Source of the DNA: Stutzerimonas kirkiae
GTDB lineage: Bacteria; Pseudomonadota; Gammaproteobacteria; Pseudomonadales; Pseudomonadaceae
Reading direction: 5' to 3'
Assembly: GCF_004327335.1 (NCBI RefSeq)
Contig: NZ_QJUO01000019.1
Coordinates: 20,129 to 84,128, forward strand
Length of the DNA stretch: 64,000 nucleotides
Positions 57,314-64,000 of this stretch are shown piece after piece. Position 1 is the first letter of the stretch; each line of letters starts with the position of its first letter. The position numbers were made by a program, and so were the translations under genes. The notes beneath the pieces are model-generated. The model ran no database searches and was not told the DNA's origin. It worked only from the letters and a program-made list of their open reading frames with translations.

Positions 57314-59470
57314 CTAGAAACTGACGGTGGCGGACAGCCGCGCGGTGCGTGGCGCGCCCTGGAACAGGTAGCCATCTCCGGCGAAATCGCCGACATCGCG
57401 CCAGTAGCGTTTGTCGAACAGGTTGTCGACGGTCAGGCGCAACACGGTTTCGTAGCCCTGGATGCGGGTGCTGTAGCGGCTGCCCAGGTTGAACACCGTA
57501 TAGCCGCCGACCTTGGCGCGGCCGGCGTAGTCGGCGTACTTGCTGGCGCTGTATTGCACGCCGCCGAGCAACGCCAGGCCATTGATGCCCGGCACCCGGT
57601 AATCGGCGGAAAGGCTGGTGCGTAGCCGTGGCACGTTGATGACCTGGTGGCCTTCGTGGTCCCGGTTGTCCGAGCCATTGACCCGTGCGCGGATGGCGCT
57701 GGCGCTGGCGGAGAGTTGCAGGTCGCGGCTGGCCTGGCCGCTGGCGGAGAGTTCGAGGCCGATGTTGCGCTGGCGGCCCTGCTGCACATAGGTGAAGCTG
57801 CCGTCGGCGTCGCTGCGGGTGTATTCGTGGGCCTGGTCGATGCGGAACAGCGCCGCGCCCAGGCTGAGCCCCTGCCAGTCGCGCTTGATGCCCGCCTCGA
57901 ACTGGCGCGAGGTGGTCGGCGCGAGGATCGAGCCGCCGTTGCTGGCGAACCAGGGCGCCTCGCCGCCACTCGACAGGCCCTTGCTGTAGCTCAGGTAGAG
58001 CGAAACGTCCGGGCGCGGCTTGTGGATCAGCGCCGCATTGGGCAGGAACTCCGAGCGCCGTGTGCGACGCTTGCTGATGCCGTCTTCGTCGAACTCTTCC
58101 TCGTCGAGGCGCACCTGGCGGCCGCCGAGCAACAGTTGCCACTGTTCGTCGAAGCTGATGCGGTCGCTGAAGAACAGGCCGTACTGGCGGCTGTCCAGGC
58201 GCCGCTGCTTGGGATTGAGTGACGCGCTGGTGGGGGCGAAGTCGACGTTGTCCTGGTAGATGTTGCCGGTGCCGATCCACTCGCTGACCGCCTCACGGCG
58301 GTCGATGGTACGGCGCAGGGCGCTGCCGCCGAGGGTCAGTTCATGGCGCAGGGCGCCGCTGGCGAAGCTGCCGGACAGGGTCGTCTGCAGTTCGTCATGG
58401 CGTCGGGTGTCGTCCGGGTTGCGGTAGTCGGAGATGTCGTAGTCGCCCTCGGCGCTGAAGTAGTTGGGCACGGCCGAGGCCGCGCAACTGGCGGCGCCGT
58501 AGCAGCCCCAGGGGAAGGTGCTGTAGTCGTCGATCACCACATGGCTGCGCGAGGCGTCGAGGCTGGCCTTCCATTGGTCGCTCAGGCGGTATTCGAAGCG
58601 CCCGCCCAGGTTGTACGAGTCGATGCTTACCGGCTTGGACCAGCTCTGGTGGCCCAGGCGCTGGTCCGGATCGACGCCGCTGGGCACCTGGCTGCCGCCG
58701 AGCAACTGGTAGCCGGGCACCGAGGGCTGTTCGCGGCTCTGGTATTCGGCGTCCAGTTGCAGGCTGGCGGCGCTGGAGATATTCCAGTCCAGCGCCAGCG
58801 AGGCGAAGTCGCGCTGGCCATCGGCGTGCTCGACATAGGAGCGGATATCCTCGTGGGCGAGGTTGGCGCGCAGGCCGAACTGCTGTTCGGCGCCGAACCA
58901 GTTGCCGATGTCGGCGGCGATGTAGCGCTCGCCATCCTGGTTGCTGGCGACGGTCACGCTGCGCACGTTCTGCGGGCGCTTGGTGACGTAGTTGAGCAGG
59001 CCACCGGGTTCGCTGATGCCGCTCTGCAGGCCGGACAGCCCCTTGAGCAATTCCACCTGCTGCTTGTTTTCCAGTGCCACGTTCTGCTCGCCGGCCAGGC
59101 TCTGGCCGTTGATGCGGTAGCTGTTGGCGGCGCTCAGCGAGAAGCCGCGCACGATGAAGTTCTCGTAGTAGCCGAGCGGCGCGTAGCCATCGCCGACCGA
59201 GGCATCGTTCTTCAGCACTTCGCTGAGCAGGCGCACCTGCTGGTCATCCAGCAATTGCCGGGTGACCACCGCGACCGAAGCGGGCGTGTCCAGCAGCGGG
59301 GCGCTGCCGAAACCGGCCACCGAGGCGCTCTGCGCCTGATAGCTGTCGTTGCGCTGGCCGTGCACGGTGACGGTGTCCAGCGTGGTGAGGTCGTCATTGG
59401 CCCAGGCCAGCGCCGGGCTCAGGGCCAGGGCGAGCAGGGTCTTGCTGAAGCGGGGTTGTGGCGAGGCCAT
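57314..59470 (-). CDS. TonB-dependent receptor, siderophore-receptor type
   Basis: A 718-residue receptor with signal peptide (about 1-25), TonB box-like LDTVTVHG, plug (ASVAVVTRQLLDDQQVRLLS; ENFIVRGFSLSAANSYRINGQ; EPGGLLNYVTKRP), and a barrel ending RTARLSATVSF. GGAGCTTCCC precedes ATG 59470. Sequence type is of the siderophore/FhuA-like group, yet the neighbours (PnuC, UTRA) suggest a vitamin or cofactor-like cargo. No Fur box was seen. Confidence 0.92.
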   Translation of the reverse strand: MASPQPRFSKTLLALALSPALAWANDDLTTLDTVTVHGQRNDSYQAQSASVAGFGSAPLLDTPASVAVVTRQLLDDQQVRLLSEVLKNDASVGDGYAPLGYYENFIVRGFSLSAANSYRINGQSLAGEQNVALENKQQVELLKGLSGLQSGISEPGGLLNYVTKRPQNVRSVTVASNQDGERYIAADIGNWFGAEQQFGLRANLAHEDIRSYVEHADGQRDFASLALDWNISSAASLQLDAEYQSREQPSVPGYQLLGGSQVPSGVDPDQRLGHQSWSKPVSIDSYNLGGRFEYRLSDQWKASLDASRSHVVIDDYSTFPWGCYGAASCAASAVPNYFSAEGDYDISDYRNPDDTRRHDELQTTLSGSFASGALRHELTLGGSALRRTIDRREAVSEWIGTGNIYQDNVDFAPTSASLNPKQRRLDSRQYGLFFSDRISFDEQWQLLLGGRQVRLDEEEFDEDGISKRRTRRSEFLPNAALIHKPRPDVSLYLSYSKGLSSGGEAPWFASNGGSILAPTTSRQFEAGIKRDWQGLSLGAALFRIDQAHEYTRSDADGSFTYVQQGRQRNIGLELSASGQASRDLQLSASASAIRARVNGSDNRDHEGHQVINVPRLRTSLSADYRVPGINGLALLGGVQYSASKYADYAGRAKVGGYTVFNLGSRYSTRIQGYETVLRLTVDNLFDKRYWRDVGDFAGDGYLFQGAPRTARLSATVSF

Positions 59471-59656
59471 GGGAAGCTCCTGGTGTCGCGCCATGGATTC
59501 TGTGTCCAGTGCGCATGCGAAGTGTTGGAACCCGTTCAACGCCTTGTGTACCTGGCCCGCAGGGTGCGCTGTGGGCACCTCGATGATGAGGTGATGTGCA
59601 CGGCGCACCCTGCCGCCAGGCAACGGGTGAAGGAGGGTGAACGGGTTCTTGGCAGG

Positions 59657-60532
59657 TCAGGCCGGAGCTGCTCCGGTGGTCATTGGTAGTTCGGCGATGC
59701 TTGCCCATTCCTGCAGCGAGCCATCATAGATCGAGACTTTTTCGCGGCCCAGCAATGTCAGCCCCAGGGCCACCGCGGCGGCGGATATGCCGCCGCCGCA
59801 GTAGAGGACCAGCGGTTCCTCGCCCCGCAGCAGTTCGTCGCCTAGGCGTTTGCCCAGGACGGCACGCGGCAGGTAGCGGGCCTGGTCGTCCAGCAGGCTG
59901 CGCGAAGGCCGGTTGTGACTGCCGGGGATATGCCCGCGCCGGGCATAGCGGGTAACGGCGCTGCCTTCGAACAGCCCGGCGGACAGGGTGCAGACCAGTT
60001 GCCCGGGGGCCTGCCCGGCGACGATGGCCTCGACCTGGCCGCTATCGACCCAATAGCCGGGGCGCGGGCTGGCCTGGAGCGGCGAGCCGGGCGAGGCCGC
60101 TGGTTCGTCACCCTCGTGCACTGCCAGCCCCACGCCGCGCCAGGCTTTCAGGCCGCCGTCCAATACCCGTGCGGGAATCCCCAGGCTGCGCAGGGTCCAC
60201 CACAGGCGTGCGGCCCAGAAGCCGTCGTGGCGGTCGTAGATCACGATCCGCCGGGCCTCGCCGACACCCAGCCGGCCCAGCGCCGCACCGAGGCGTTCGC
60301 TGCCGGGCAGGGCGAAGCTGAAGGGGGCCTCGGGGTCTGCCAGCTCGTGCAGCAGGTCGGCATGGCGTGCTCCCGGGATATGGCCCTGGCGCCAGGCGGG
60401 CAGGCCGCTGGCGACCCGGTAGTCGCCGTCGAAGGCCGGCGCCGGCAGCTCGACGCTGGCATCGAGGATCAGCAGGCCGGGTTCCGCCAGGCACTGGCGC
60501 AGGCGTTCGACGCTGATAAGGATATCGTTCAT
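59657..60532 (-). CDS. Tandem-rhodanese sulfurtransferase
   Basis: A 291-residue protein with two rhodanese domains; catalytic Cys is C245 in CGGGISA of the second domain, close to the 3-mercaptopyruvate-sulfurtransferase/TST pattern; first domain has Asp (IYDRHDG). Likely moves sulfane sulfur from thiosulfate or mercaptopyruvate. Flanked by a TonB receptor and phosphotransferase on the same strand with gaps of about 186 and 263 bases that hold no genes. Confidence 0.92.
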   Translation of the reverse strand: MNDILISVERLRQCLAEPGLLILDASVELPAPAFDGDYRVASGLPAWRQGHIPGARHADLLHELADPEAPFSFALPGSERLGAALGRLGVGEARRIVIYDRHDGFWAARLWWTLRSLGIPARVLDGGLKAWRGVGLAVHEGDEPAASPGSPLQASPRPGYWVDSGQVEAIVAGQAPGQLVCTLSAGLFEGSAVTRYARRGHIPGSHNRPSRSLLDDQARYLPRAVLGKRLGDELLRGEEPLVLYCGGGISAAAVALGLTLLGREKVSIYDGSLQEWASIAELPMTTGAAPA

Positions 60533-60795
60533 GCGGGTTTCTCGTGCCGGGTGGATGGGGCTGGTGGTGAAGCGTCCATAGACGGTGGCTTATCCGGTTC
60601 CCATGAAAACGCCGGGTATCGGCCCCATGCCTTTCAACGTCTTTGCTAGGGGCTGGTATCCGGGCATACGTGGATTTCCCCCTCTTCCCCGACCCTTCTC
60701 CCACAAGGGGAGGAGGGAGCCGTACGCCGAAGCAATGGACGTGGACCACAACGGCTTGTCCTCAACAGTAGGCAACATGTCGAAATACCTGGGTA

Positions 60796-61956
60796 TCAGT
60801 AGGCATGGGATGGCATCCGACGCGCCAGTTGCCGCAGCCGCTCGAGCAGTTCGGCGCCTTCCCGGTCATGGAACCAGAGGGCGTGTTCCACCAGGTAGGC
60901 GTAGGCCAGGTCGCCGCTGGCGCTGGAGCCGACCAGGCTTTCGAAATAGACCAGCTCGGACAGCGCGAAATCGGCATGTACCAGTGGCAGCAGGTCGGCC
61001 AGGGTGAGCAGCTCGTCACGACCCAGGGGCCTGATCTGGCGATAGCCGGCGAGCAGCGCCAGCAGCGCGTCGAGATCGACCTCCAGGCGGGCGCCGGGCT
61101 TCAGCTCGAGCCAGGGAATGCAGTTGCGCTCGATGGCGCTGGCCAGGTCGAAGAGGGCGAAAGTGCGGTCAGCCAAGCCGAAGTCCAGCACGCTGGCGAC
61201 CGCATCGTCCTGCCATAGCAGGTTGGAGGCGTGCCAGTCGTTGTGCGTCCACAGTGGCGCCTGGGCGGCCAGGCGCGGTTGCACGGCACGCTGGAACGGC
61301 AGCAGCGTTTCCTCTATATCCCGCCGCCATTCACGCTTCGCCAGCGAGCGCGCCAGTTGCGGCTGGCGCCCGGCCTGCGCGGCGATGGCGCGCAACGGAT
61401 CGGCCTGGCCGAACAGGCGCAGGTTGGCCACCAGCACCGGCGTCTGGCGCGCGCCGGCGGCATGGCCCTCGGCGGCGCGGTGCAGTTCGCCCAGGGCGAT
61501 ACCGGCGGCCCTGGCATGGGCGGCATTGGCGAAGGGCGACCAGGACAGCGCGTCGCGGTACAGGTCCTGCCCCTGGCCCAGCGGCAGCACTTCGTAGGTC
61601 CAGTCGCCGAGGCCGATCGCGCTCTGCCCGTCGCGGTCATGCAGTGGCGGCGTGACGCGGGCGCCATGCTGGTGCAGGTGGCGGACGAAGCGGTGTTCCT
61701 CGTCCAGCCAGGCGGGTTGGCGCACGCTGCGGTGATGGCGCTTGACGATCACCTGGGTGTCGCCGCTGGCGACCCTGGCGGCTGCCGAGAAGGGCCTCGG
61801 GCTATGCCAGGCGATGGCGTGCACGCTGCCCAGTCGCGGGTAGCGTGCGAGCAGCCCGGCCACTTCCGCTTCCTCCAGCGCCGGCCAGTCCGGTTCCACC
61901 GGTTCCAGGCCCAGGCCGTGGGCGGTGTGCTTGCTGTCGTGCCTGGGGTCGTTCAT
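60796..61956 (-). CDS. Phosphotransferase of the aminoglycoside/choline-kinase fold
   Basis: A 386-residue kinase-fold protein; catalytic HNDWHASN (238-245) and metal-binding DFGLAD (258-263). Such proteins phosphorylate small alcohols, e.g. choline, homoserine, thiamine or aminoglycosides; fold alone does not indicate antibiotic resistance. Its start overlaps the NMT1/THI5-like gene stop (ATGA), so the two act together, perhaps in a cofactor-precursor salvage route (inference). Confidence 0.87.
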   Translation of the reverse strand: MNDPRHDSKHTAHGLGLEPVEPDWPALEEAEVAGLLARYPRLGSVHAIAWHSPRPFSAAARVASGDTQVIVKRHHRSVRQPAWLDEEHRFVRHLHQHGARVTPPLHDRDGQSAIGLGDWTYEVLPLGQGQDLYRDALSWSPFANAAHARAAGIALGELHRAAEGHAAGARQTPVLVANLRLFGQADPLRAIAAQAGRQPQLARSLAKREWRRDIEETLLPFQRAVQPRLAAQAPLWTHNDWHASNLLWQDDAVASVLDFGLADRTFALFDLASAIERNCIPWLELKPGARLEVDLDALLALLAGYRQIRPLGRDELLTLADLLPLVHADFALSELVYFESLVGSSASGDLAYAYLVEHALWFHDREGAELLERLRQLARRMPSHAY

Positions 61957-62873
61957 TGCGCGGCGTCCGGCAGGTAGTCGTTGAGCACGGCATTCTGACC
62001 GACTTCGGGGTCGTCCAGTACCGCATGTTCGTGCAGCCAGCGAGCATAGGGGTCGACCAGTTCGCGGCGCTGTTGGCCCCAGCGCCCCTGATGCAGCCAG
62101 GTGGGCGCGATACGCAGCAGCGAGCGCGCCAGCAGTTCCGTGGGAAAGTAGGGCGTGGCCCGCTCGTAAGCGGGCAGCGCGGCCAGTGGCTCGGCGGCGG
62201 CGGCGAGGAAACCGCGCGCGGTGACGGCGAGAAAACGGCGTGCCAGTTCGGGCTGCTGGTCGAGCAGGCGCTCATGGGTGCCGAGCAGGTAGCTATGGTA
62301 GGCCGGCGCGCCGATCCGGTCGACCGGCCAGACCTGGCGGCGCTCTTCGGCGACGGGGCTGTCCATCAGCCCTTCCCAGGCCCAGTAGCCGCCGAAGCTG
62401 GCCTCGGCGGCGCCAGCAGCGAGCTGTTCCGGGCGCAGCTCGCGCACACCGCTGTCGACCAGGATAACGGCGTCCGGATCGCCGCCGTCGACAGTCACCA
62501 GGTGGCGCACCATGGCCAGGCCGCGTGGGGTCGGGTTGAGTGCCAGGCGCTTGCCGGCCAGGTCCCGTGGGCGCTCGATGGCGAAGTCGCGCAGGCTCTG
62601 GATCGACTCCAGCCCACCATGGTTGATCGCCGCGATACCGCGCAGCGGCTGGCCCTTGGCGCGGCGTACCAGCAGGCGGTTGCTGGGGAATACGCCGAAG
62701 TCGGTCTCCCCGTCGAGCAGGTGTTGCAGGCTGTCGCCATGGTAGGGGTCGGGTTGCGCCAGGCGCACATCCAGCCCGGCCTCCCGATACCAGCCCCGCT
62801 CCCGCGCGAGGTAGAACCCCGCCGAGTTGGGCCAGGGGTGGAAATACTCCAGCATCACCCTTACCACGATCAT
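61953..62873 (-). CDS. NMT1/THI5-like binding-protein fold, without signal peptide
   Basis: A 306-residue protein starting MIVVRVMLEYFHPWPNSAGF, with GFYLARERGWYREAGLDVRL, QHLLDGETDFGVFPSNRLL, and GYWAWEGLMD, the SsuA/NMT1/THI5-like fold. ATG 62873 (GTGGAG upstream) leaves no export signal, so it is predicted cytosolic. The CCCFC motif of yeast THI5 is missing, so HMP-P synthesis cannot be claimed. A palindrome GGTATATACC (62925-62934) lies upstream. Confidence 0.85.
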   Translation of the reverse strand: MIVVRVMLEYFHPWPNSAGFYLARERGWYREAGLDVRLAQPDPYHGDSLQHLLDGETDFGVFPSNRLLVRRAKGQPLRGIAAINHGGLESIQSLRDFAIERPRDLAGKRLALNPTPRGLAMVRHLVTVDGGDPDAVILVDSGVRELRPEQLAAGAAEASFGGYWAWEGLMDSPVAEERRQVWPVDRIGAPAYHSYLLGTHERLLDQQPELARRFLAVTARGFLAAAAEPLAALPAYERATPYFPTELLARSLLRIAPTWLHQGRWGQQRRELVDPYARWLHEHAVLDDPEVGQNAVLNDYLPDAAQ

Positions 62874-63435
62874 CCGAACACTCCACAAGTCGCTGTTTGC
62901 GGCGTATTCAATGGGAGGGCTTCTGGTATATACCAATATTCTTTGGCGCTAATTACATGCGTTTTTCGAATAAAAAACAGGGCTGATTATTTCCTGTTTC
63001 AGGTGTACATATAGATTGCCCGGGGCGCTTGAGGGGCATGGCGGTATCCGGGCACACGCGCGTACTGGTGTACAGCGCGATATTTTCATTCTTGATAAAT
63101 ATTTAGATTTTCATTAATTTTCGGTGGTGTGGCTATTTGCCATATTTCCTTGGGTGAGCCTCAGGCTCAACATTCCACCCTCGGTTTTCCATGTATGGAC
63201 CCTGCTGCCAACGGACGGTGTTCTCGATGCGGTTACTGCTTACGCAGCCCTGCTGCCCATTTCTTCCCGCGTTTCTCGTGCAGTGTCTTCCCCTGCGTGG
63301 CCAGCACCTGTCGGCGAGCCTGACGTTCGCGCACTCGCTGGAGCGCCCCGCGGCCATCGAGCGAGGGGAGCGGCCGGTGCATTTTCGCCTGGATGTTCTT
63401 TTCTGATCTGATTCGTTGCCAGGAGGCCCCGCGAC
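62874..63435. other. 562-base spacer with AT-rich stretches and a TpsB remnant
   Basis: Divergent region of the THI5-like gene and tpsA. AT-rich parts (62930-63010, 63080-63125) probably hold promoters. The 3' part has a short coding remnant resembling the end of a TpsB barrel (see 63290-63406). Confidence 0.5.
63290..63406 (+). pseudogene. Possible C-terminal remnant of a TpsB (FhaC/ShlB) transporter
   Basis: The last 37 codons of an open frame ending TGA 63406 read LRGQHLSASLTFAHSLERP ... ERGERPVHFRLDVLF. This resembles the final two strands of TpsB barrels, which typically end in an amphipathic strand with terminal Phe. It lies 29 bases before tpsA, where a TpsB gene often sits. Upstream of about 63290 no TpsB sequence was recognised. 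Similarity is by eye only. Confidence 0.35.
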
Positions 63436-63960
63436 ATGGACGTTCGTAGCCCGCTGTTCCAGAACATCGCCACGGTGCTGATCGGGGTGCTGTTCCTCAA
63501 TCCGATCGTCAGCGTGGCGGCGGAGGTCAGCGTGGCGGCGGGTGGTGGTGCGACGCTGGACCAGGCGGGCAATGGCGTGCCGATCGTCAATATCGCGGCG
63601 CCGACTGGCAGCGGGCTGTCGCACAACCGCTTCAATGAATACAACGTCGGCCCGCAGGGGCTGATCCTCAACAATGCGACGGGCAGGACCCAGGGCACCC
63701 AGTTGGGCGGCATCGTCCTGGGCAACCCGAACCTGAACGGCCAGGCGGCGGGGCTGATCCTCAATGAAGTGACGGGCGGCAACCCGAGCCAGCTCAAGGG
63801 CTATACCGAGGTGGCGGGGCAGTCGGCGGCGGTGATCGTCGCCAACCCGCACGGCATCACGTGCAACGGCTGTGGTTTCATCAATACGCCCCACGCGACG
63901 TTGAGCACCGGCAAGCCGGTGATCGAGGGTGGGCGTCTCGAGCGTTTCGACGTGGATGGG
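63436..63960 (+). CDS. Two-partner-secretion exoprotein (FhaB/CdiA type), N-terminal fragment cut by contig end
   Basis: The first 175 codons of a filamentous-haemagglutinin-like exoprotein. An N-terminal hydrophobic signal (about 8-28) is followed by a TPS domain: [32 protein letters not shown], and [20 protein letters not shown], which matches the conserved NPNL and [14 protein letters not shown] motifs. AGGAGG precedes ATG 63436 with nine bases between. The true gene continues beyond the window; the residues after base 63960 are adapter-derived. The protein is probably secreted by a TpsB partner; whether it is a contact-dependent toxin or adhesin cannot be told. Confidence 0.9.
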
Positions 63961-64000
63961 CTGTCTCTTATACACATCTGACGCTGCCGACGATCGCATA
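63961..64000. other. Sequencing-library adapter (Nextera) at the contig end
   Basis: CTGTCTCTTATACACATCT (63961-63979) is the Tn5 mosaic end, followed by GACGCTGCCGACGA (63980-63993), together the reverse complement of the Nextera read-1 adapter; the last seven bases TCGCATA look like the start of an i5 index. Non-biological. It adds the false peptide tail SLIHI to the plus-strand frame and starts an artefact [13 protein letters not shown] frame on the minus strand. Confidence 0.97.

Noticed and set aside
57239..59656. TPP riboswitch ahead of the TonB-PnuC genes
   Set aside because: No CTGAGA/THI-box-like sequence was found upstream of the TonB receptor or in the PnuC spacer.
60796..61956. 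Aminoglycoside resistance gene
   Set aside because: Only the kinase fold and HNDWHASN/DFGLAD motifs are shared; length, co-translation with a THI5-like gene and context point to metabolism.
63133..63999. A 288-codon minus-strand frame starting [13 protein letters not shown]
   Set aside because: The N-terminus is translated adapter and the rest is antisense to tpsA.

Overview
The window is about 64 kb of GC-rich chromosome from a Pseudomonas-type gammaproteobacterium. Three things point to this. The block murA-hisG-hisD-hisC-algW-Nif3 has the order known from Pseudomonas. There is a complete rpoN-hpf-ptsN-rapZ-ptsO operon. The Entner-Doudoroff genes edd-pgl-eda are present, and the AlgW, MurA and HisD sequences are close to Pseudomonas family members. 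No prophage, insertion sequence or CRISPR array was seen. The right end is a contig end: the last 40 bases are sequencing adapter, not genome.

Layout. 1-5 kb: 3' end of murA, histidine genes, and the periplasmic protease AlgW. 5-12.4 kb: Nif3-like protein, a lipoprotein hydrolase with an ABC exporter, and a large autotransporter divergent from a small XRE regulator. 12.7-16.9 kb: a sulfide/persulfide-type cluster (persulfide-dioxygenase-like MBL protein, CydB without CydA, two YeeE/YedE halves, DUF2892, a frameshifted c-heme DUF3365 gene, a CsoR-family repressor) with a candidate operator in its divergent promoter. 17-20.3 kb: sulfate activation (cysD, cysNC), interrupted by a small four-helix-bundle (S23/IVP) gene bracketed by inverted repeats. 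20.4-25.2 kb: sbcCD. 25.5-29.1 kb: a probably Fur-controlled reductase/PepSY operon. 29.4-32.6 kb: EamA transporter, CvfB-like S1 protein, tRNA-Thr(CGU), YihY. 33-36.4 kb: Entner-Doudoroff genes. 36.4-40.7 kb: PhnA-like protein and the rpoN/nitrogen-PTS operon.

41-63 kb is an accessory nutrient-scavenging region, almost all on the minus strand. It holds an MFS exporter, flavin reductase, nitroreductase-type FMN reductase, a peptide-type ABC importer, an LLM monooxygenase, a TonB receptor, a SsuA-like Tat-exported binding protein, a class II aldolase and a possible 33-residue peptide at the head of that run. These are followed by a second set: UTRA regulator, PnuC and TonB receptor. After them come a rhodanese and a signal-less NMT1/THI5-like protein co-translated with a phosphotransferase. 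The mix suggests uptake and oxidative breakdown of organosulfur or vitamin-like compounds, which is inference. The window ends in the secretion domain of a two-partner-secretion exoprotein, preceded by what looks like the last strands of a TpsB partner.

Dispersed intergenic palindromes are a feature of this genome. One family of about 50-110 bp terminator-like elements recurs five times (perhaps six). A 36-bp palindromic element occurs twice, and GCTTGAA/CAAGCTTCAAG repeats surround the cys genes.
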